NCBI RefSeq assembly: GCF_003385775.1
Contig: NZ_QRDP01000004.1
Coordinates: 868,001-932,000 of the forward strand
DNA from: Parasphingopyxis lamellibrachiae
Lineage (GTDB): Bacteria > Pseudomonadota > Alphaproteobacteria > Sphingomonadales > Sphingomonadaceae
Direction: 5' to 3'
DNA length: 64,000 nt
Shown: piece after piece, positions 15,005 through 24,843 of the stretch
Numbering within the stretch: the first letter of the stretch is position 1
How the letters are laid out: each line of letters opens with the position of its first letter
The notes under the pieces: generated by a model
The model's input: only the letters and a program-made list of their open reading frames with translations
Told to the model about the DNA's origin: nothing
The model's database searches: none
Program-made: the position numbers and the translations under genes

Positions 15005-16041
15005 TGATGGGACCGAGTCGACCGCCCCCCGACCGCATGGGGGAACTGAGACGCAAAACCGGATTGTCGCGCTGGAGCTCGCTCACCATGCGCGCGGCCT
15101 TCGTGTTCTTCCTCGTCGGAATCGCCATCAGCGTCCATTGGTTCGATCGCGAAGGCTATGTCGATCACGCCGACGGCAATATCAATTTTTCCGACGTTCT
15201 GTACTTCACAATGGTCACGATCACGACCGTCGGCTATGGTGATATCGTGCCGGTTACCGACCGCGCCCGGTTGTTCGAAGCCATACTCGTCACACCGATC
15301 CGCCTGTTCATCTGGCTGATCTTTTTGGGGACGGCCTATGATTTTCTGTTACAAAAGAGCTGGAGTCGCTGGCGCATGAGCATCATCCAGAAGAATCTTC
15401 ACAACCATATCGTGGTTGCCGGTTTCGGGATCAGCGGATCGGAGGCCGTGGACGAGCTTCTCGAACGCGGGATCGACCCTTCCGAAATTGTCGTTATCGA
15501 TCAGGATCATGGCCGTCTCGAAGCCGCTGAAAAACGCGGTTGCAACGTGATGGAGGGGGATGCTTCGCGCGACAAGACCCTTAACCAGGTTCGCGTCTCC
15601 CGGGCCCGTTCGATGATCGTTTCCGCAGGCCGGGACGACACCTCGATACTGGTCGTGCTCACGGCGCGCGCGCTGGCACCCAAACTCTCGATCAGCGTGC
15701 TCGTGCGCGCTTCGGACAATGAACAACTCGCCCGCCAGGCCGGTGCATCAAATGTCATCAACCCGGTGAGCTTCGCCGGGCTCCTGCTCGCCGGTTCCTG
15801 CCACGGCCCGCATATTTCGGACTATATGGCCGACCTTGCCTCGGCGACGGGCCGCGTTGCGCTCCGCGAGCGCATGGCAACCCATATGGAGGAAGGCCTA
15901 CCGCTGGGCGCCCTCCAGACCGGGCTCGGCGTTCGCATCTACCGCAACGGTAAGCCCTTTGGCTTCTGGGAAGAAGAAGCCAAGCAGATCCTGGAAGGCG
16001 ATCTCATCGTCGAGATTGTCGGCAAGCCCGACAACGACTGA
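15004..16041 (+). CDS. Two-TM potassium channel with RCK (TrkA-N/TrkA-C) domains
   Basis: The protein is 345 aa. Segments at about 27-45 and 90-112 flank the pore loop with the selectivity filter TITTVGYGD near 72-80. A Rossmann-type RCK domain starts near 125 (HIVVAGFGISGSEAVDELL), with the acidic strand end VVIDQD near 160. A TrkA-C-like domain closes the protein. It is an inner-membrane K+ channel gated by a cytoplasmic ligand. Its ATG overlaps the stop of the LytM gene (TGATG), suggesting cotranslation. It converges with the DUF1761 gene. Confidence 0.93.
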   Translation: MMGPSRPPPDRMGELRRKTGLSRWSSLTMRAAFVFFLVGIAISVHWFDREGYVDHADGNINFSDVLYFTMVTITTVGYGDIVPVTDRARLFEAILVTPIRLFIWLIFLGTAYDFLLQKSWSRWRMSIIQKNLHNHIVVAGFGISGSEAVDELLERGIDPSEIVVIDQDHGRLEAAEKRGCNVMEGDASRDKTLNQVRVSRARSMIVSAGRDDTSILVVLTARALAPKLSISVLVRASDNEQLARQAGASNVINPVSFAGLLLAGSCHGPHISDYMADLASATGRVALRERMATHMEEGLPLGALQTGLGVRIYRNGKPFGFWEEEAKQILEGDLIVEIVGKPDND

Positions 16042-16043
16042 CC

Positions 16044-16448
16044 TTAGAGCAGGGCGTGAACAACGCCCATCGCCGCATAGAAGAGCAGCCAATAGGTCGC
16101 ATCGATCAGAAACAGCGTCCGGCTTTTCTGCGAAAACAGGTAATTGGTGCCGATCGCCGGAACAAGAAAACCGAGTGCAATCCCGACCGAAACCATCAGG
16201 ATGGTCCCCAGATCGGCGGCCGGGAAATAGGTCAGGACATGCGCCAGAGTTGTCGATGCGACAAGGCTGAGGACGAAGGTCGTTCCGTATATCATACCCA
16301 TATTGCCGGACTGGATATCCTCTTCGGTCAGACCGACCGCCCCCATCCATTTCTTGCCCATCACCGGGCCATACCAGATACCACCGACAACAAAGCCGGC
16401 GGCCGCGGCCGCGATTATCGCGATCCAGTTTTCTGCATAAAATTCCAT
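16044..16448 (-). CDS. DUF1761 membrane protein
   Basis: The protein is 134 aa with about four membrane segments. The family pattern is visible: VVGGIWYGPVMGKKWMGAVG near residue 20 and ALGFLVPAIGTNYLFSQKS near 95. GGGAGGGGAAG just before the ATG is a strong ribosome site. The role of DUF1761 is unknown; members are inner-membrane proteins. It sits head-to-head with rimO and tail-to-tail with the channel gene. Confidence 0.85.
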   Translation of the reverse strand: MEFYAENWIAIIAAAAAGFVVGGIWYGPVMGKKWMGAVGLTEEDIQSGNMGMIYGTTFVLSLVASTTLAHVLTYFPAADLGTILMVSVGIALGFLVPAIGTNYLFSQKSRTLFLIDATYWLLFYAAMGVVHALL

Positions 16449-16542
16449 TCTTCCCCTCCCTCAAAGCGATTATGGAGAGGGACTATAGCGCAAATTCGGT
16501 CGAATTGCTGCGAAAACGGTGACAGCGTGGCAATTCGGGACT

Positions 16543-17895
16543 ATGGCGCACCGCATCATGGCAACTCAACTCCCATCCCCGCCGAAAGTCGGCATGGTTT
16601 CGCTCGGCTGTCCCAAGGCGCTGGTGGACAGCGAACGCATCCTCACCAAGCTGCGTTCGGACGGCTATGGCCTGTCGCCCGATTTCGACGGGGCGGACGT
16701 GGTTCTCGTCAACACCTGCGGTTTTCTGGACAGCGCCAAGGAGGAGAGTCTCGAAGCGATCGGCGAAGCGATCGCAGAGAATGGGCGGGTGATAGTCACC
16801 GGCTGCATGGGCAATGAAGCGGCTCTGATCCGGGATCGTTTTCCCGATGTGCTCGCCATATCGGGGCCCCAGCAATATGAAGAGGTCGTCCACGCGGTCC
16901 ACGATGCCGCGCCCATGCCGCCCTCTCCCTATGTCAATCTGGTGCCCGAAACCGGGCTCAAGCTGACGCCGCGCCACTACAGCTATCTGAAGATTTCCGA
17001 GGGCTGCAATCATCGCTGCGCCTTTTGCATCATCCCGTCGATCCGCGGCGATCTTGTCAGCCGCCGACCCGACGCCGTGCTGCGCGAAGCCGAAAAGCTG
17101 GTCGCGGCGGGCACGAAAGAGCTGCTGGTCATCAGCCAGGACACATCGGCCTATGGCGTCGACCTGCGCCATGCGGAATGGCCCTGGAAAGGCGAAGAGG
17201 TCCGCGCGCATATGACCGATCTTGCCCGCGAACTCGGGAAATTGGGGGCATGGGTCAGGCTCCATTATGTCTATCCCTATCCACATGTCGATCAGGTCAT
17301 CCCGTTGATGGCGGACGGCCTGATCACCCCCTATCTCGACATCCCGTTCCAGCACGCCTCCCCGCAAGTCCTGAAGGCCATGAAACGCCCGGCCAATGAA
17401 GCAAAAGTGCTGGAGCGCATTGCGAAGTGGCGCGCCATCTGCCCGGATATCACGATCCGCTCGACCTTCATCACCGGTTTTCCGGGCGAAACCGAGGAGG
17501 ATTTCCAGTATCTGCTCGACTGGCTCGACGAAGCGCAGCTCGACCGGGTCGGCGCGTTTCGCTTCGAACCGGTCGAAGGCGCGCGCGCCAACGCCCTGCC
17601 CGATCCGGTCGCCGAAGAGGTGAAGGAGGAGCGTTACGCGAGGCTGATGGAAAAATGCGCCGCAATTTCCGCCGCCAAACTGCAGGCCAAGATCGGCTCG
17701 ACCCAGAAGGTCATTATCGATCTTGTCGACGAAGATGGCGGCGCGACGGGTCGATCACAGGCCGATGCGCCGGAAATCGACGGCGAAGTCCATCTGCGCG
17801 ACACATCGGGCCTTGAACCCGGCGATATCGTTTCGGTCACGATAGAAGACGCCGATGCGCACGACCTGTTCGGCGTACCCGTTACCGCGACCTAG
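16543..17895 (+). CDS. rimO: Ribosomal protein S12 (Asp) methylthiotransferase RimO
   Basis: The protein is about 450 aa. ATG 16543 and ATG 16558 are both possible. It is a radical-SAM enzyme that adds a methylthio group to an aspartate of S12. The N-terminal domain binds a second cluster ([15 protein letters not shown], then NTCGF, then TGCMGNE). The radical-SAM motif is CNHRCAFC near 158. The PFQHAS and [11 protein letters not shown] segments and a C-terminal TRAM domain (about 380-450) complete the family layout. Its TAG stop lies in CTAG and is shared in antisense with the stop of the convergent lipoprotein gene. Confidence 0.96.
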   Translation: MAHRIMATQLPSPPKVGMVSLGCPKALVDSERILTKLRSDGYGLSPDFDGADVVLVNTCGFLDSAKEESLEAIGEAIAENGRVIVTGCMGNEAALIRDRFPDVLAISGPQQYEEVVHAVHDAAPMPPSPYVNLVPETGLKLTPRHYSYLKISEGCNHRCAFCIIPSIRGDLVSRRPDAVLREAEKLVAAGTKELLVISQDTSAYGVDLRHAEWPWKGEEVRAHMTDLARELGKLGAWVRLHYVYPYPHVDQVIPLMADGLITPYLDIPFQHASPQVLKAMKRPANEAKVLERIAKWRAICPDITIRSTFITGFPGETEEDFQYLLDWLDEAQLDRVGAFRFEPVEGARANALPDPVAEEVKEERYARLMEKCAAISAAKLQAKIGSTQKVIIDLVDEDGGATGRSQADAPEIDGEVHLRDTSGLEPGDIVSVTIEDADAHDLFGVPVTAT

Positions 17896-18473
17896 CTGAT
17901 ACCCGCGCGCTCCCGCTTGTTGCGGTTTGAGCGGCGGACGAGAAACACGATCAGCGCGATGATTCCGGCAAAGAATATCAGCGCGACAATGCCCGCCCAC
18001 ATGAACACCTTGCCCACGGTTTCCATCGTTTCCAGATCGGCCGGCGGTTCGCTCGAACTTTCGACATTCCAGGCTGTGATGCGCTGCGGGCCGCCATCCT
18101 GAAGGGTCGAAATCGTGGTTGTCGTCCACCGTGTTTCGTCAGTCGTGACGAGCGTAAACTCTTTCTCCGTTCGCGCACCGGCATCGAGGCCGCTCGAGTG
18201 CATGCTATAAGCAATGATCCGCGTTTCGCTGTCGCCATCCGGGAACATGGCCGCTGCCTGCTCGAACTGGCTGGCGCTTTCCTTCCAGATTTCCGGATCG
18301 ACCATCGCCTCCAGGGCTGCGCTGTCGCGCGCCTGGATATTGTCGACAAAGGCCTGCACCATCGCGCGATCCTCTTCCGAGGTCATGGTTTCGATCATTC
18401 CCTGCATCGAGCAGGCTGCGAGTAGCCCGGCAAACAGCAGAATGAAGGCGTTTCTTATGGTCGTTATGGACAT
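17892..18473 (-). CDS. Lipoprotein with C-terminal membrane helix, unknown
   Basis: The protein is 193 aa. A lipoprotein signal ends LAAC (Cys21). The middle resembles a DUF-type periplasmic domain ([28 protein letters not shown]) with a run of threonines. One membrane helix at about 155-180 ([20 protein letters not shown]) is followed by a basic end, so the protein appears anchored at both ends. GGGGAGAG precedes the ATG. I do not recognise the family. It diverges from the aminopeptidase gene and converges with rimO with overlapping stop codons. Confidence 0.75.
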   Translation of the reverse strand: MSITTIRNAFILLFAGLLAACSMQGMIETMTSEEDRAMVQAFVDNIQARDSAALEAMVDPEIWKESASQFEQAAAMFPDGDSETRIIAYSMHSSGLDAGARTEKEFTLVTTDETRWTTTTISTLQDGGPQRITAWNVESSSEPPADLETMETVGKVFMWAGIVALIFFAGIIALIVFLVRRSNRNKRERAGIS

Positions 18474-18540
18474 GGTCTCTCCCCCCGAATGCAGACAAAC
18501 GGCCTTGGCGTTTTACGCCTCTTCTGTCTAAGGCGTGAAT

Positions 18541-19935
18541 ATGACCGATTATGCTTCCATGCTCCAGCCCGACAAGGGACAATCCGCCCACACCATTCAT
18601 CTCGTCAATCCTGATGGCTTCGACGAATGGCTCAAGGCGTTGCCCGATCGCGAACGCCAATCCGTCACCGCCCAGGGATTCACGGGGAAAGAGGCCGAGC
18701 TTGCCATTCTGGCCGGCAAGGAGGCCGATGCATGGTCTGCCGTAATCGGCGTCGCCAACCCGGAAAAACTCTCCAGCTGGTGCCTGGCCAAGGCCGCAGA
18801 AAACCTGCCCGCCGGCGAATATCGCCTGGTTGAAGGCGAACCGGGGCAAGCGGCCTTTGGCTGGCTATGCGCGCAATACCGGTTCGATCGCTACAAACAG
18901 GACCCGGAAGCGGTCGGCACGAAAACGCTCCTGACGTCCAAGCCAGCCATAATCGACGAGATGGTCGCGCTTGCAGAAGCGACGGATCTCGTTCGCACAC
19001 TCGTCAATATACCGGCCAGCGATCTCGGCCCCGCCGAGCTGCAGGACGCGGCCGAAACCATTGCAACCAACCATGGTGCGGAAATGTCGGTGATTTCGGG
19101 CACCGACCTGACCGAAGGCTATCCGATGATCGACGCCGTAGGCCGAGCCGCGGCGACCGATCGCGCGCCGCGCCTGATAGAGCTTCAATGGGGCAAGACC
19201 GACGATCCCAGAATTGCCATTGTCGGCAAGGGCGTGTGTTTCGATTCCGGTGGCCTCAACATCAAGGGCGCCGCGGGCATGCGCTGGATGAAGAAGGATA
19301 TGGGCGGCGCCGCGCATGCACTGGCGCTGGCCGGACTAATCATGGCCAGAAAACTACCGGTTCGGCTGCACCTCCTCATCCCGGCGGTCGAGAACGCGAT
19401 CGCCGGCAACGCCTTCCGGCCCGGCGACATCATCCCGAGCCGCAAGGGGCTGAGCGTGGAAATCGGCAACACCGATGCCGAAGGCCGGCTCATTCTTGGC
19501 GATGCGCTGAGCAAGGCCTGCGAGGACGAACCGGAACTGCTGATCGACTTTGCAACCCTGACGGGCGCAGCCCGCGGCGCATTGGGGCCGGACCTGCCCG
19601 CCCTGTTCACGGACGATGCGGAACTGGCTGACGATATCATTGCGGCAGGCATTGCCGGCGACGACCCCATCTGGCAGCTGCCGCTGTGGAACGGCTATGA
19701 CGAATGGCTCAAATCGCCGACAGCCGATATCAGCAGCACATCGTCCGTTCCCATGGCCGGTGCTTCGACAGCGGCACTGTTTCTCCGGAAATTTGTCGAG
19801 AATGGAACGAAATGGTCCCATCTCGATACATTCGCCTGGCGCAACGCCGCCAAACCCGGCCGCCCCAAAGGCGGCGAAGCACTGGGAATAAGAGCTCATT
19901 GGGGCATGCTGAAAAAACGCTATCTCCCAGAATAA
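18541..19935 (+). CDS. Leucyl aminopeptidase family (M17), cytoplasmic
   Basis: The protein is 464 aa from ATG 18541 (AAGG seven bases upstream). It is a dizinc aminopeptidase that removes N-terminal residues. Metal and catalytic segments: IVGKGVCFDSGGLNIK near 225, MRWMKKDMGGAA near 245, and the family signature NTDAEGRLILGDAL near 315. The N-terminal third is a divergent macrodomain-like region. There is no signal peptide, unlike the second M17 protein at 40447. A longer start is GTG 18535. Confidence 0.93.
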   Translation: MTDYASMLQPDKGQSAHTIHLVNPDGFDEWLKALPDRERQSVTAQGFTGKEAELAILAGKEADAWSAVIGVANPEKLSSWCLAKAAENLPAGEYRLVEGEPGQAAFGWLCAQYRFDRYKQDPEAVGTKTLLTSKPAIIDEMVALAEATDLVRTLVNIPASDLGPAELQDAAETIATNHGAEMSVISGTDLTEGYPMIDAVGRAAATDRAPRLIELQWGKTDDPRIAIVGKGVCFDSGGLNIKGAAGMRWMKKDMGGAAHALALAGLIMARKLPVRLHLLIPAVENAIAGNAFRPGDIIPSRKGLSVEIGNTDAEGRLILGDALSKACEDEPELLIDFATLTGAARGALGPDLPALFTDDAELADDIIAAGIAGDDPIWQLPLWNGYDEWLKSPTADISSTSSVPMAGASTAALFLRKFVENGTKWSHLDTFAWRNAAKPGRPKGGEALGIRAHWGMLKKRYLPE

Positions 19936-20231
19936 AGCCGTTTACCGGCAATGGTATAGAGAATTTGCAGACCGCACGCGGGAAATAGGTATTCAGACGC
20001 CTGACCCCTGGCCATCCGATCGCAGTGCACACCTGAAAGATACAGCTTTCCAGAGCCCTTGCGCCTCGCGCCTTGAATACTCTCTGTGCACTCGGCTATC
20101 TGCGACGCAAGCGCGATATATGCGACCCTCGCATAATCCTCATCGCACAGGCACCAAATGAGGCTCCTTCCTTGAACGGTACGAAAAACTCTTCGACCAA
20201 GACCGGCCAACCGGCTGCCAGATCCGCCTCT

Positions 20232-21086
20232 ATGGAGCAAAGCCGGCAGAGCTTTACTCTCAAGCCGCTGGCTGCCGCCCTCGACCCGCGCATTCACGCC
20301 TATCGGGACGATATCGCCGATATCGCGCTGGCGGACCGGATCGCCCTGCCCCATTATGTCAAACCGGCGATGCGCCAGATTGGCCAGCCGATCGCCAATC
20401 TTCACGCAGAGCCCTCTGAAACGAGCGAACTTGGTTCCCAACTGCTGTTCGGCGAGGGTTTCGCGCTTCTGGACATTGATGACGGCTGGGCCTGGGGTTA
20501 TGGGCTGCACGATCATTTTGTCGGCTTCGTCCGCAAGGAGGCGTTGGTTGCGCCAAGCGAAGCAACGCACATCGTCAAGGCTCTTGCGACACCGGCAGAC
20601 CCGGCGGCACAGCTCTACATGGGGAGCCGGCTTACCGGAACGGTCGATGGCGATCGCTTCGTTATGGATAGCGGTTCGGTTTCCGTAAAAGACATCCGGC
20701 CGGTCGATGAAACCGTTTCCGATCCCGTTGCCGTTGCCGAAGCCTTTGTCGGCACGCCCTATCTCCTGGGAGGCAGAAGCGTCGAGGGGATCGATTGTTC
20801 GGGTCTGGTGCAGCAGTCTCTCGCAATGGCCGGGCATCGGGTGCAACGCGACAGCGATCTGCAGCAGGCGACTATCGGCGCAACGCTGGCCGACGGCGCG
20901 GAACTCCGGCGCGGAGACCTTGTATTCTTCCCCGAGCATGTCGGTCTGATGGTGGATGGCGAAACGCTGATCCATGCCAGCGGACACAATGGCAAAGTGT
21001 GTACGGAAGCTCTGGCAGACGTCGTCGCGCGGATCGGCAAGGACCATGATCAGCCGGTTCTGGTCAGGCGGAGGATCGCCGGGTGA
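20232..21086 (+). CDS. NlpC/P60-family peptidoglycan hydrolase with SH3-like domains
   Basis: The protein is 284 aa from ATG 20232; no Shine-Dalgarno is clear, but the upstream frame lacks another good start. The N-terminal part has DIADIALADRIALPHYVKP, typical of sphingomonad members, then SH3-like segments at about 45-155. The C-terminal NlpC/P60 domain has Cys189 (GIDCSGLVQ), His236 (EHVGLMV) and His248 (IHASGHN). It cleaves D-Glu to diamino-acid bonds in stem peptides, in recycling or remodelling. There is no signal peptide, so it may be cytoplasmic, as dipeptidyl-peptidase VI is. argC overlaps its stop. Confidence 0.88.
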   Translation: MEQSRQSFTLKPLAAALDPRIHAYRDDIADIALADRIALPHYVKPAMRQIGQPIANLHAEPSETSELGSQLLFGEGFALLDIDDGWAWGYGLHDHFVGFVRKEALVAPSEATHIVKALATPADPAAQLYMGSRLTGTVDGDRFVMDSGSVSVKDIRPVDETVSDPVAVAEAFVGTPYLLGGRSVEGIDCSGLVQQSLAMAGHRVQRDSDLQQATIGATLADGAELRRGDLVFFPEHVGLMVDGETLIHASGHNGKVCTEALADVVARIGKDHDQPVLVRRRIAG

Positions 21087-22024
21087 CGATTTCCGTATTT
21101 ATCGATGGCGGCCACGGGACAACCGGGCTCGAGATTCGCGAAAGACTGGCCGAGCGGGCGGAAATCGCTCTGATTGCGCTCGATGACGACCGGCGCAAAG
21201 ACGCCAATGCCCGGCTCGACGCCCTGAACGGGGCGGATATCGCAATCCTCTGCCTGCCTGATGATGCGGCGCGGGACGCAGTTGCGATGGTCGGCAATGG
21301 TGACACCAAAATCATCGATGCATCGACCGCGCACCGGACAACCGCGGGCTGGACATACGGCTTTCCCGAATGGGAGACAGGCCACAGAAATGCGATTGCA
21401 TCGAGCAGACGGGTGGGAAATCCTGGCTGCTATGCACAGACCTTTATAGCCCTCACCCATCCCCTGATCCTGGCAGGCATCCTGCCGGGTAACACATGTG
21501 TCAGTGTGAATGCCGTATCGGGCTATTCCGGCGGCGGCCGCGCGATGATCGAGGAGTTCGGGGGCGGAGCAAGCCCCACGGCGTTTCGCAACTATGCCCT
21601 GCCCCTGCGGCACAAGCACCTTCCCGAAATGCAACAGCATAGCGGGCTGGACAATCCGCCCCTGTTTTCACCGTCCGTTGCCAATCTCTATCAGGGCATG
21701 CTCGTCGAAATCCCGCTGCATCTCAGCCAGATGAGGGCCGGAACGACGGACAGCGACATACGCACGGCGCTGCAAGAACGCTATGCCGACAGTCGGCTGA
21801 TCGCCGTTCTCGACGAAGAAGACAGCGCGGCTCTCGATGCCGTTACCATCGAGCGCTGCGCGGGGACGGACCGGATGGATATCATGGTTTTTGCCAACAG
21901 TGATTCCGGCCAGATCAGGCTGTGTGCAGTGCTCGACAATCTGGGCAAGGGAGCAGCCGGCGCAGCGGTTCAAAACCTCAATCTCATGGGTGGTTTCGAC
22001 GAATATGCCGGCCTGAGGTTTTAA
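21083..22024 (+). CDS. argC: N-acetyl-gamma-glutamyl-phosphate reductase (type 2)
   Basis: The protein is 313 aa. It reduces N-acetylglutamyl phosphate in arginine synthesis with NADPH. The nucleotide site is VFIDGGHGTTGLEI, and Cys116 in NPGCYAQT is the catalytic thiol. PLRHKHLPEMQQHSGL near 175 matches the short (type 2) ArgC form. It starts with GTG at 21083, four bases inside the NlpC/P60 gene (GTGA), with GGAGG upstream. No other arg gene is adjacent. Confidence 0.93.
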   Translation: MTISVFIDGGHGTTGLEIRERLAERAEIALIALDDDRRKDANARLDALNGADIAILCLPDDAARDAVAMVGNGDTKIIDASTAHRTTAGWTYGFPEWETGHRNAIASSRRVGNPGCYAQTFIALTHPLILAGILPGNTCVSVNAVSGYSGGGRAMIEEFGGGASPTAFRNYALPLRHKHLPEMQQHSGLDNPPLFSPSVANLYQGMLVEIPLHLSQMRAGTTDSDIRTALQERYADSRLIAVLDEEDSAALDAVTIERCAGTDRMDIMVFANSDSGQIRLCAVLDNLGKGAAGAAVQNLNLMGGFDEYAGLRF

Positions 22025-22077
22025 CCCCTTCGCTTATCCACCGCTTTATTCACATTTAGCGGATAATCGGGTAGAAG

Positions 22078-22103
22078 CTCAGTATAAAAACTGAGAGGTC
22101 GCC
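22078..22103 (+). promoter_or_regulatory. Small hairpin that partly covers a Shine-Dalgarno
   Basis: CTCAGT (22078-22083) and ACTGAG (22090-22095) form a perfect 6-bp stem with an ATAAAA loop. The last three bases are part of GAGAGG, the likely Shine-Dalgarno of the GTG-started gene at 22104. The hairpin could modulate translation. This is an observation by eye only. Confidence 0.4.
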
Positions 22104-22544
22104 GTGAACAACGTTCTGAGCAGAAAGCCACCCGGTTCTTTTTGGGCAATATCGATACTCGCGCTACTCTGGAACGGCATCGGCTGCTTCCAGTATTTTG
22201 CGCTGACAACCGCAACCGACGAACAGCTTGCAACGATGTTTTCCGCCGCGGAAAGGACCATTTTTCAATCAACGCCTGCCTGGGTAACCGGTGCGTTCGC
22301 CATTGCGGTGTTCGGCGGGCTGATCGGGGCTCTGGCCCTGCTTGCCCGCAAGGCCTGGGCGCGGATCCTCTTTATCCTTTCGCTGATCGCAGTGGTCGTG
22401 CAGCATTCCTGGACGTTCGTGTTCAGCGGCTATCTCGATATCATGCCGGCGACCGCGGCTATTGGCCCCGTCCTCGTGGTTATCGTCGGCATTTTCGAGA
22501 TCTGGTATGCGGGCAACGCCGTCAAACGCGGCTGGCTGCGCTGA
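22104..22544 (+). CDS. Small four-TM membrane protein, unknown
   Basis: The protein is 146 aa, started by GTG at 22104 after GAGAGG. Four hydrophobic segments are visible at about 12-32, 58-80, 85-105 and 115-135. Between the first two lies a soluble stretch with the phrase DEQLATMFSAAERTIFQSTP, a pattern I associate with a small uncharacterised family of sugar- or drug-resistance-type membrane proteins. Function unknown. It converges with mltG, with four bases between the stops. Confidence 0.8.
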   Translation: MNNVLSRKPPGSFWAISILALLWNGIGCFQYFALTTATDEQLATMFSAAERTIFQSTPAWVTGAFAIAVFGGLIGALALLARKAWARILFILSLIAVVVQHSWTFVFSGYLDIMPATAAIGPVLVVIVGIFEIWYAGNAVKRGWLR

Positions 22545-22548
22545 TTGC

Positions 22549-23526
22549 CTAGTCCATCTCGCCGCGTTGGCGGCGCAGTTCGTACCAGCGTTCCACATTG
22601 TCGCGATGCTCGCCATAGGTTTCGGCGAACACATGCGTTCCCGATCCGTCCGAATTCGCTACAAAAAAGAGCGCATCGGTCTCTGCCGGATTGAGAACGG
22701 CGGCGATCGCGTCGCGCCCGACATTGGCAATCGGACCGCGCGGCAGGCCCGCCATGGCATATGTGTTGTAATCGTTGCGCTGATCGATCTCCGAACGCCG
22801 GATACGCCGGCCCAGTGCCCGCCCCTGCGTGATCGGGTAGATGATCGTCGGATCGGCCTGGAGGCGCATCCCGATGCGCAGCCGGTTGGAATAGACGCCC
22901 GCAATGATCGGGCGTTCCGAGGGCTCAGCCGTTTCCTTCTCGACGATCGATGCCAGAATAACCGCTTCCCGGGGCGTCTCAACCGCGATATCGTCGCTAC
23001 GCACGGCCCATAACGCGGCCAGTTCCTCGTCGAGCGCCAGTTGCATGCGCGAGAGCAGATCCGCACGGCTTTCCCCGCGTTCGTAGGAATAGCTGTCGGC
23101 CAGCACCGATCCTTCTTCAGGCACCGGTATTTCACCCGTCAGCAGTTCCGTCGCCATCAGTCTTTCATGGACCAGTACCGCTGGCATGCCCTCGGGAATC
23201 GTCACGAAACGCTGTATGGCCGGGGCTTCCTGCAATATGCGCAGCGCGCCGGATTGGCTGACCCGTGCCGGCATTTCATATTCGCCTGCCCGGATCGGTG
23301 CATTGCTGCCCAGGAAACGCGCAAACAGCAGGAACCGGCTCTGCGAACGGATGACGCCGGCTTCCTCAAGGGTAAGCGCTGCATCCGTGAGCGTTGCGCC
23401 ATCGGCAATGGTAACAGCAACCGGTTCATCCAACGGACCGGCACCACTCCAGCTGCGCAGGGCCGCGACAAGCCCGACTACCAGCAACCCTGCAACAATG
23501 AGCCCCAGACAACCAAGCCTGCGCAT
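22549..23526 (-). CDS. mltG: Endolytic transglycosylase MltG
   Basis: The protein is 325 aa. One N-terminal membrane helix (residues 4-24) is followed by a LysM-like part and the YceG/MltG domain. The catalytic-site box ILASIVEKETA lies near 190-200; NTYAMAGLPRGPIANVG near 250 has the conserved loop of the family. MltG cuts nascent glycan strands endolytically and may set their length. AGGGAA precedes the ATG. It follows fabF by 12 bases, the usual order in alphaproteobacteria, and is the last gene of the fab operon. Confidence 0.95.
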   Translation of the reverse strand: MRRLGCLGLIVAGLLVVGLVAALRSWSGAGPLDEPVAVTIADGATLTDAALTLEEAGVIRSQSRFLLFARFLGSNAPIRAGEYEMPARVSQSGALRILQEAPAIQRFVTIPEGMPAVLVHERLMATELLTGEIPVPEEGSVLADSYSYERGESRADLLSRMQLALDEELAALWAVRSDDIAVETPREAVILASIVEKETAEPSERPIIAGVYSNRLRIGMRLQADPTIIYPITQGRALGRRIRRSEIDQRNDYNTYAMAGLPRGPIANVGRDAIAAVLNPAETDALFFVANSDGSGTHVFAETYGEHRDNVERWYELRRQRGEMD

Positions 23527-23538
23527 GACGATTATTCC

Positions 23539-24795
23539 CTATACGGCTCGCATGATGACGCTGGCGTTGGTTCCACCGAAACCGAAACTATTGTTCAGTA
23601 CGGCCTTCACTTCGCGCTGTTTCGCTTCGTGCGGAACAAGATCCATGCCCGCCGTCCCCTCTTCCGGATTGTCGAGGTTCAGCGTCGGCGGAACCAGCTG
23701 GTCGCGAAGCGCCAGAATGCAGAAGATCGATTCTACCGCTCCCGCACCGCCCAGAAGATGGCCGATCGCCGATTTGGTCGAGCTCATGGATAATGAATTG
23801 GCGGCGTCGCCGAACAGCCGCTTCACCGCATCCAGCTCGATAAGATCGGCCATTGTCGACGTGCCATGTGCATTCACATAGTCAATTTCGCTTGCGTCAA
23901 GACCAGCCTTACGCAGCGCCATTTCCATCGAACGATAAGCGCCGATACCGTCGGGATGCGGCGCGGTGACGTGATAGGCATCGCCCGAAAGTCCATAGCC
24001 GACAACCTCGGCATAGATATTCGCGCCGCGGGCCTTGGCCCGCTCATATTCCTCGAGCACCACTACGCCGGCGCCCTCCCCCATAACGAAACCGCTGCGA
24101 TCGCGATCATAGGGTCGGCTCGCCTTTTCCGGTTCCTCGTTGCGATTGGTGCAAAGCGCCTTGGCTTGCGCGAATCCGGCGATGCCGATCGGGCAGATGG
24201 CCCCTTCGGAGCCGCCCGCCAGCATGACATCGGCATCGTCGAGCGCGATCATCCGCGCCGCGTCGCCAATCGAATGTGCCCCTGTCGAACAAGCGGTTAC
24301 CACAGCGTGATTGGGTCCCATCAGGCCGTATTTTATGCTGACCTGGCCGGAAATAAGGTTGATGAGCCGGCCATGCACAAAGTGCGGGCTGACCCGGCCC
24401 GGCCCCCGCTCGGCCAGGACCAACGATTCGCTTTCAATTCCAGGAAGTCCGCCAATGCCCGACCCTATAGAGCAGCCGGCGCGGAATTTTTCCTCCTCGG
24501 TCATTTCGGTAAGGCCAGCATCTTCGAGAGCCTGCCCCGCTGCATCGATACCGAAAATGATGAACGGGTCGACCTGCCGCTGGACCTTGTGATCGACGCG
24601 CAATGACGGATCGAAACCGTAGGGATGGTCAGCCGGTTTAACTTCGCAGGCGATTGTGCATTTTTGGTCGGAGGGGTCGAACCGGGTTATCTGCCCGGCG
24701 CCGGACTTCCCGGCAGTCAGATTCTTCCATGTGGTTTCAACGTCTCCGCCCAATGGCGTGACCAATCCCAGTCCAGTGACAACTACACGGCGCAT
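23539..24795 (-). CDS. fabF: Beta-ketoacyl-ACP synthase II
   Basis: The protein is 418 aa. I chose the second ATG (24795), because GGAGG lies seven bases before it and only one or two bases before ATG 24801. It condenses malonyl-ACP with acyl-ACP in chain elongation. The Cys-His-His triad is visible: TACSTGAHSIGDA near 163, NAHGTSTMADLIE near 303, and KSAIGHLLGGAGA near 340. It lies downstream of acpP, but a hairpin with a short T-run separates the two. Confidence 0.97.
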   Translation of the reverse strand: MRRVVVTGLGLVTPLGGDVETTWKNLTAGKSGAGQITRFDPSDQKCTIACEVKPADHPYGFDPSLRVDHKVQRQVDPFIIFGIDAAGQALEDAGLTEMTEEEKFRAGCSIGSGIGGLPGIESESLVLAERGPGRVSPHFVHGRLINLISGQVSIKYGLMGPNHAVVTACSTGAHSIGDAARMIALDDADVMLAGGSEGAICPIGIAGFAQAKALCTNRNEEPEKASRPYDRDRSGFVMGEGAGVVVLEEYERAKARGANIYAEVVGYGLSGDAYHVTAPHPDGIGAYRSMEMALRKAGLDASEIDYVNAHGTSTMADLIELDAVKRLFGDAANSLSMSSTKSAIGHLLGGAGAVESIFCILALRDQLVPPTLNLDNPEEGTAGMDLVPHEAKQREVKAVLNNSFGFGGTNASVIMRAV

Positions 24796-24843
24796 TTTCA
24801 TGCCTCCCTATTGCATGGCCCCTTCGCAGGCCTCGTTATAACG

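Noticed and set aside
19936-20231. Possible gene in the 296-base gap before the NlpC/P60 gene
   Set aside because: No start with a ribosome site and no recognisable product on either strand; the long frame on the minus strand is a shadow.
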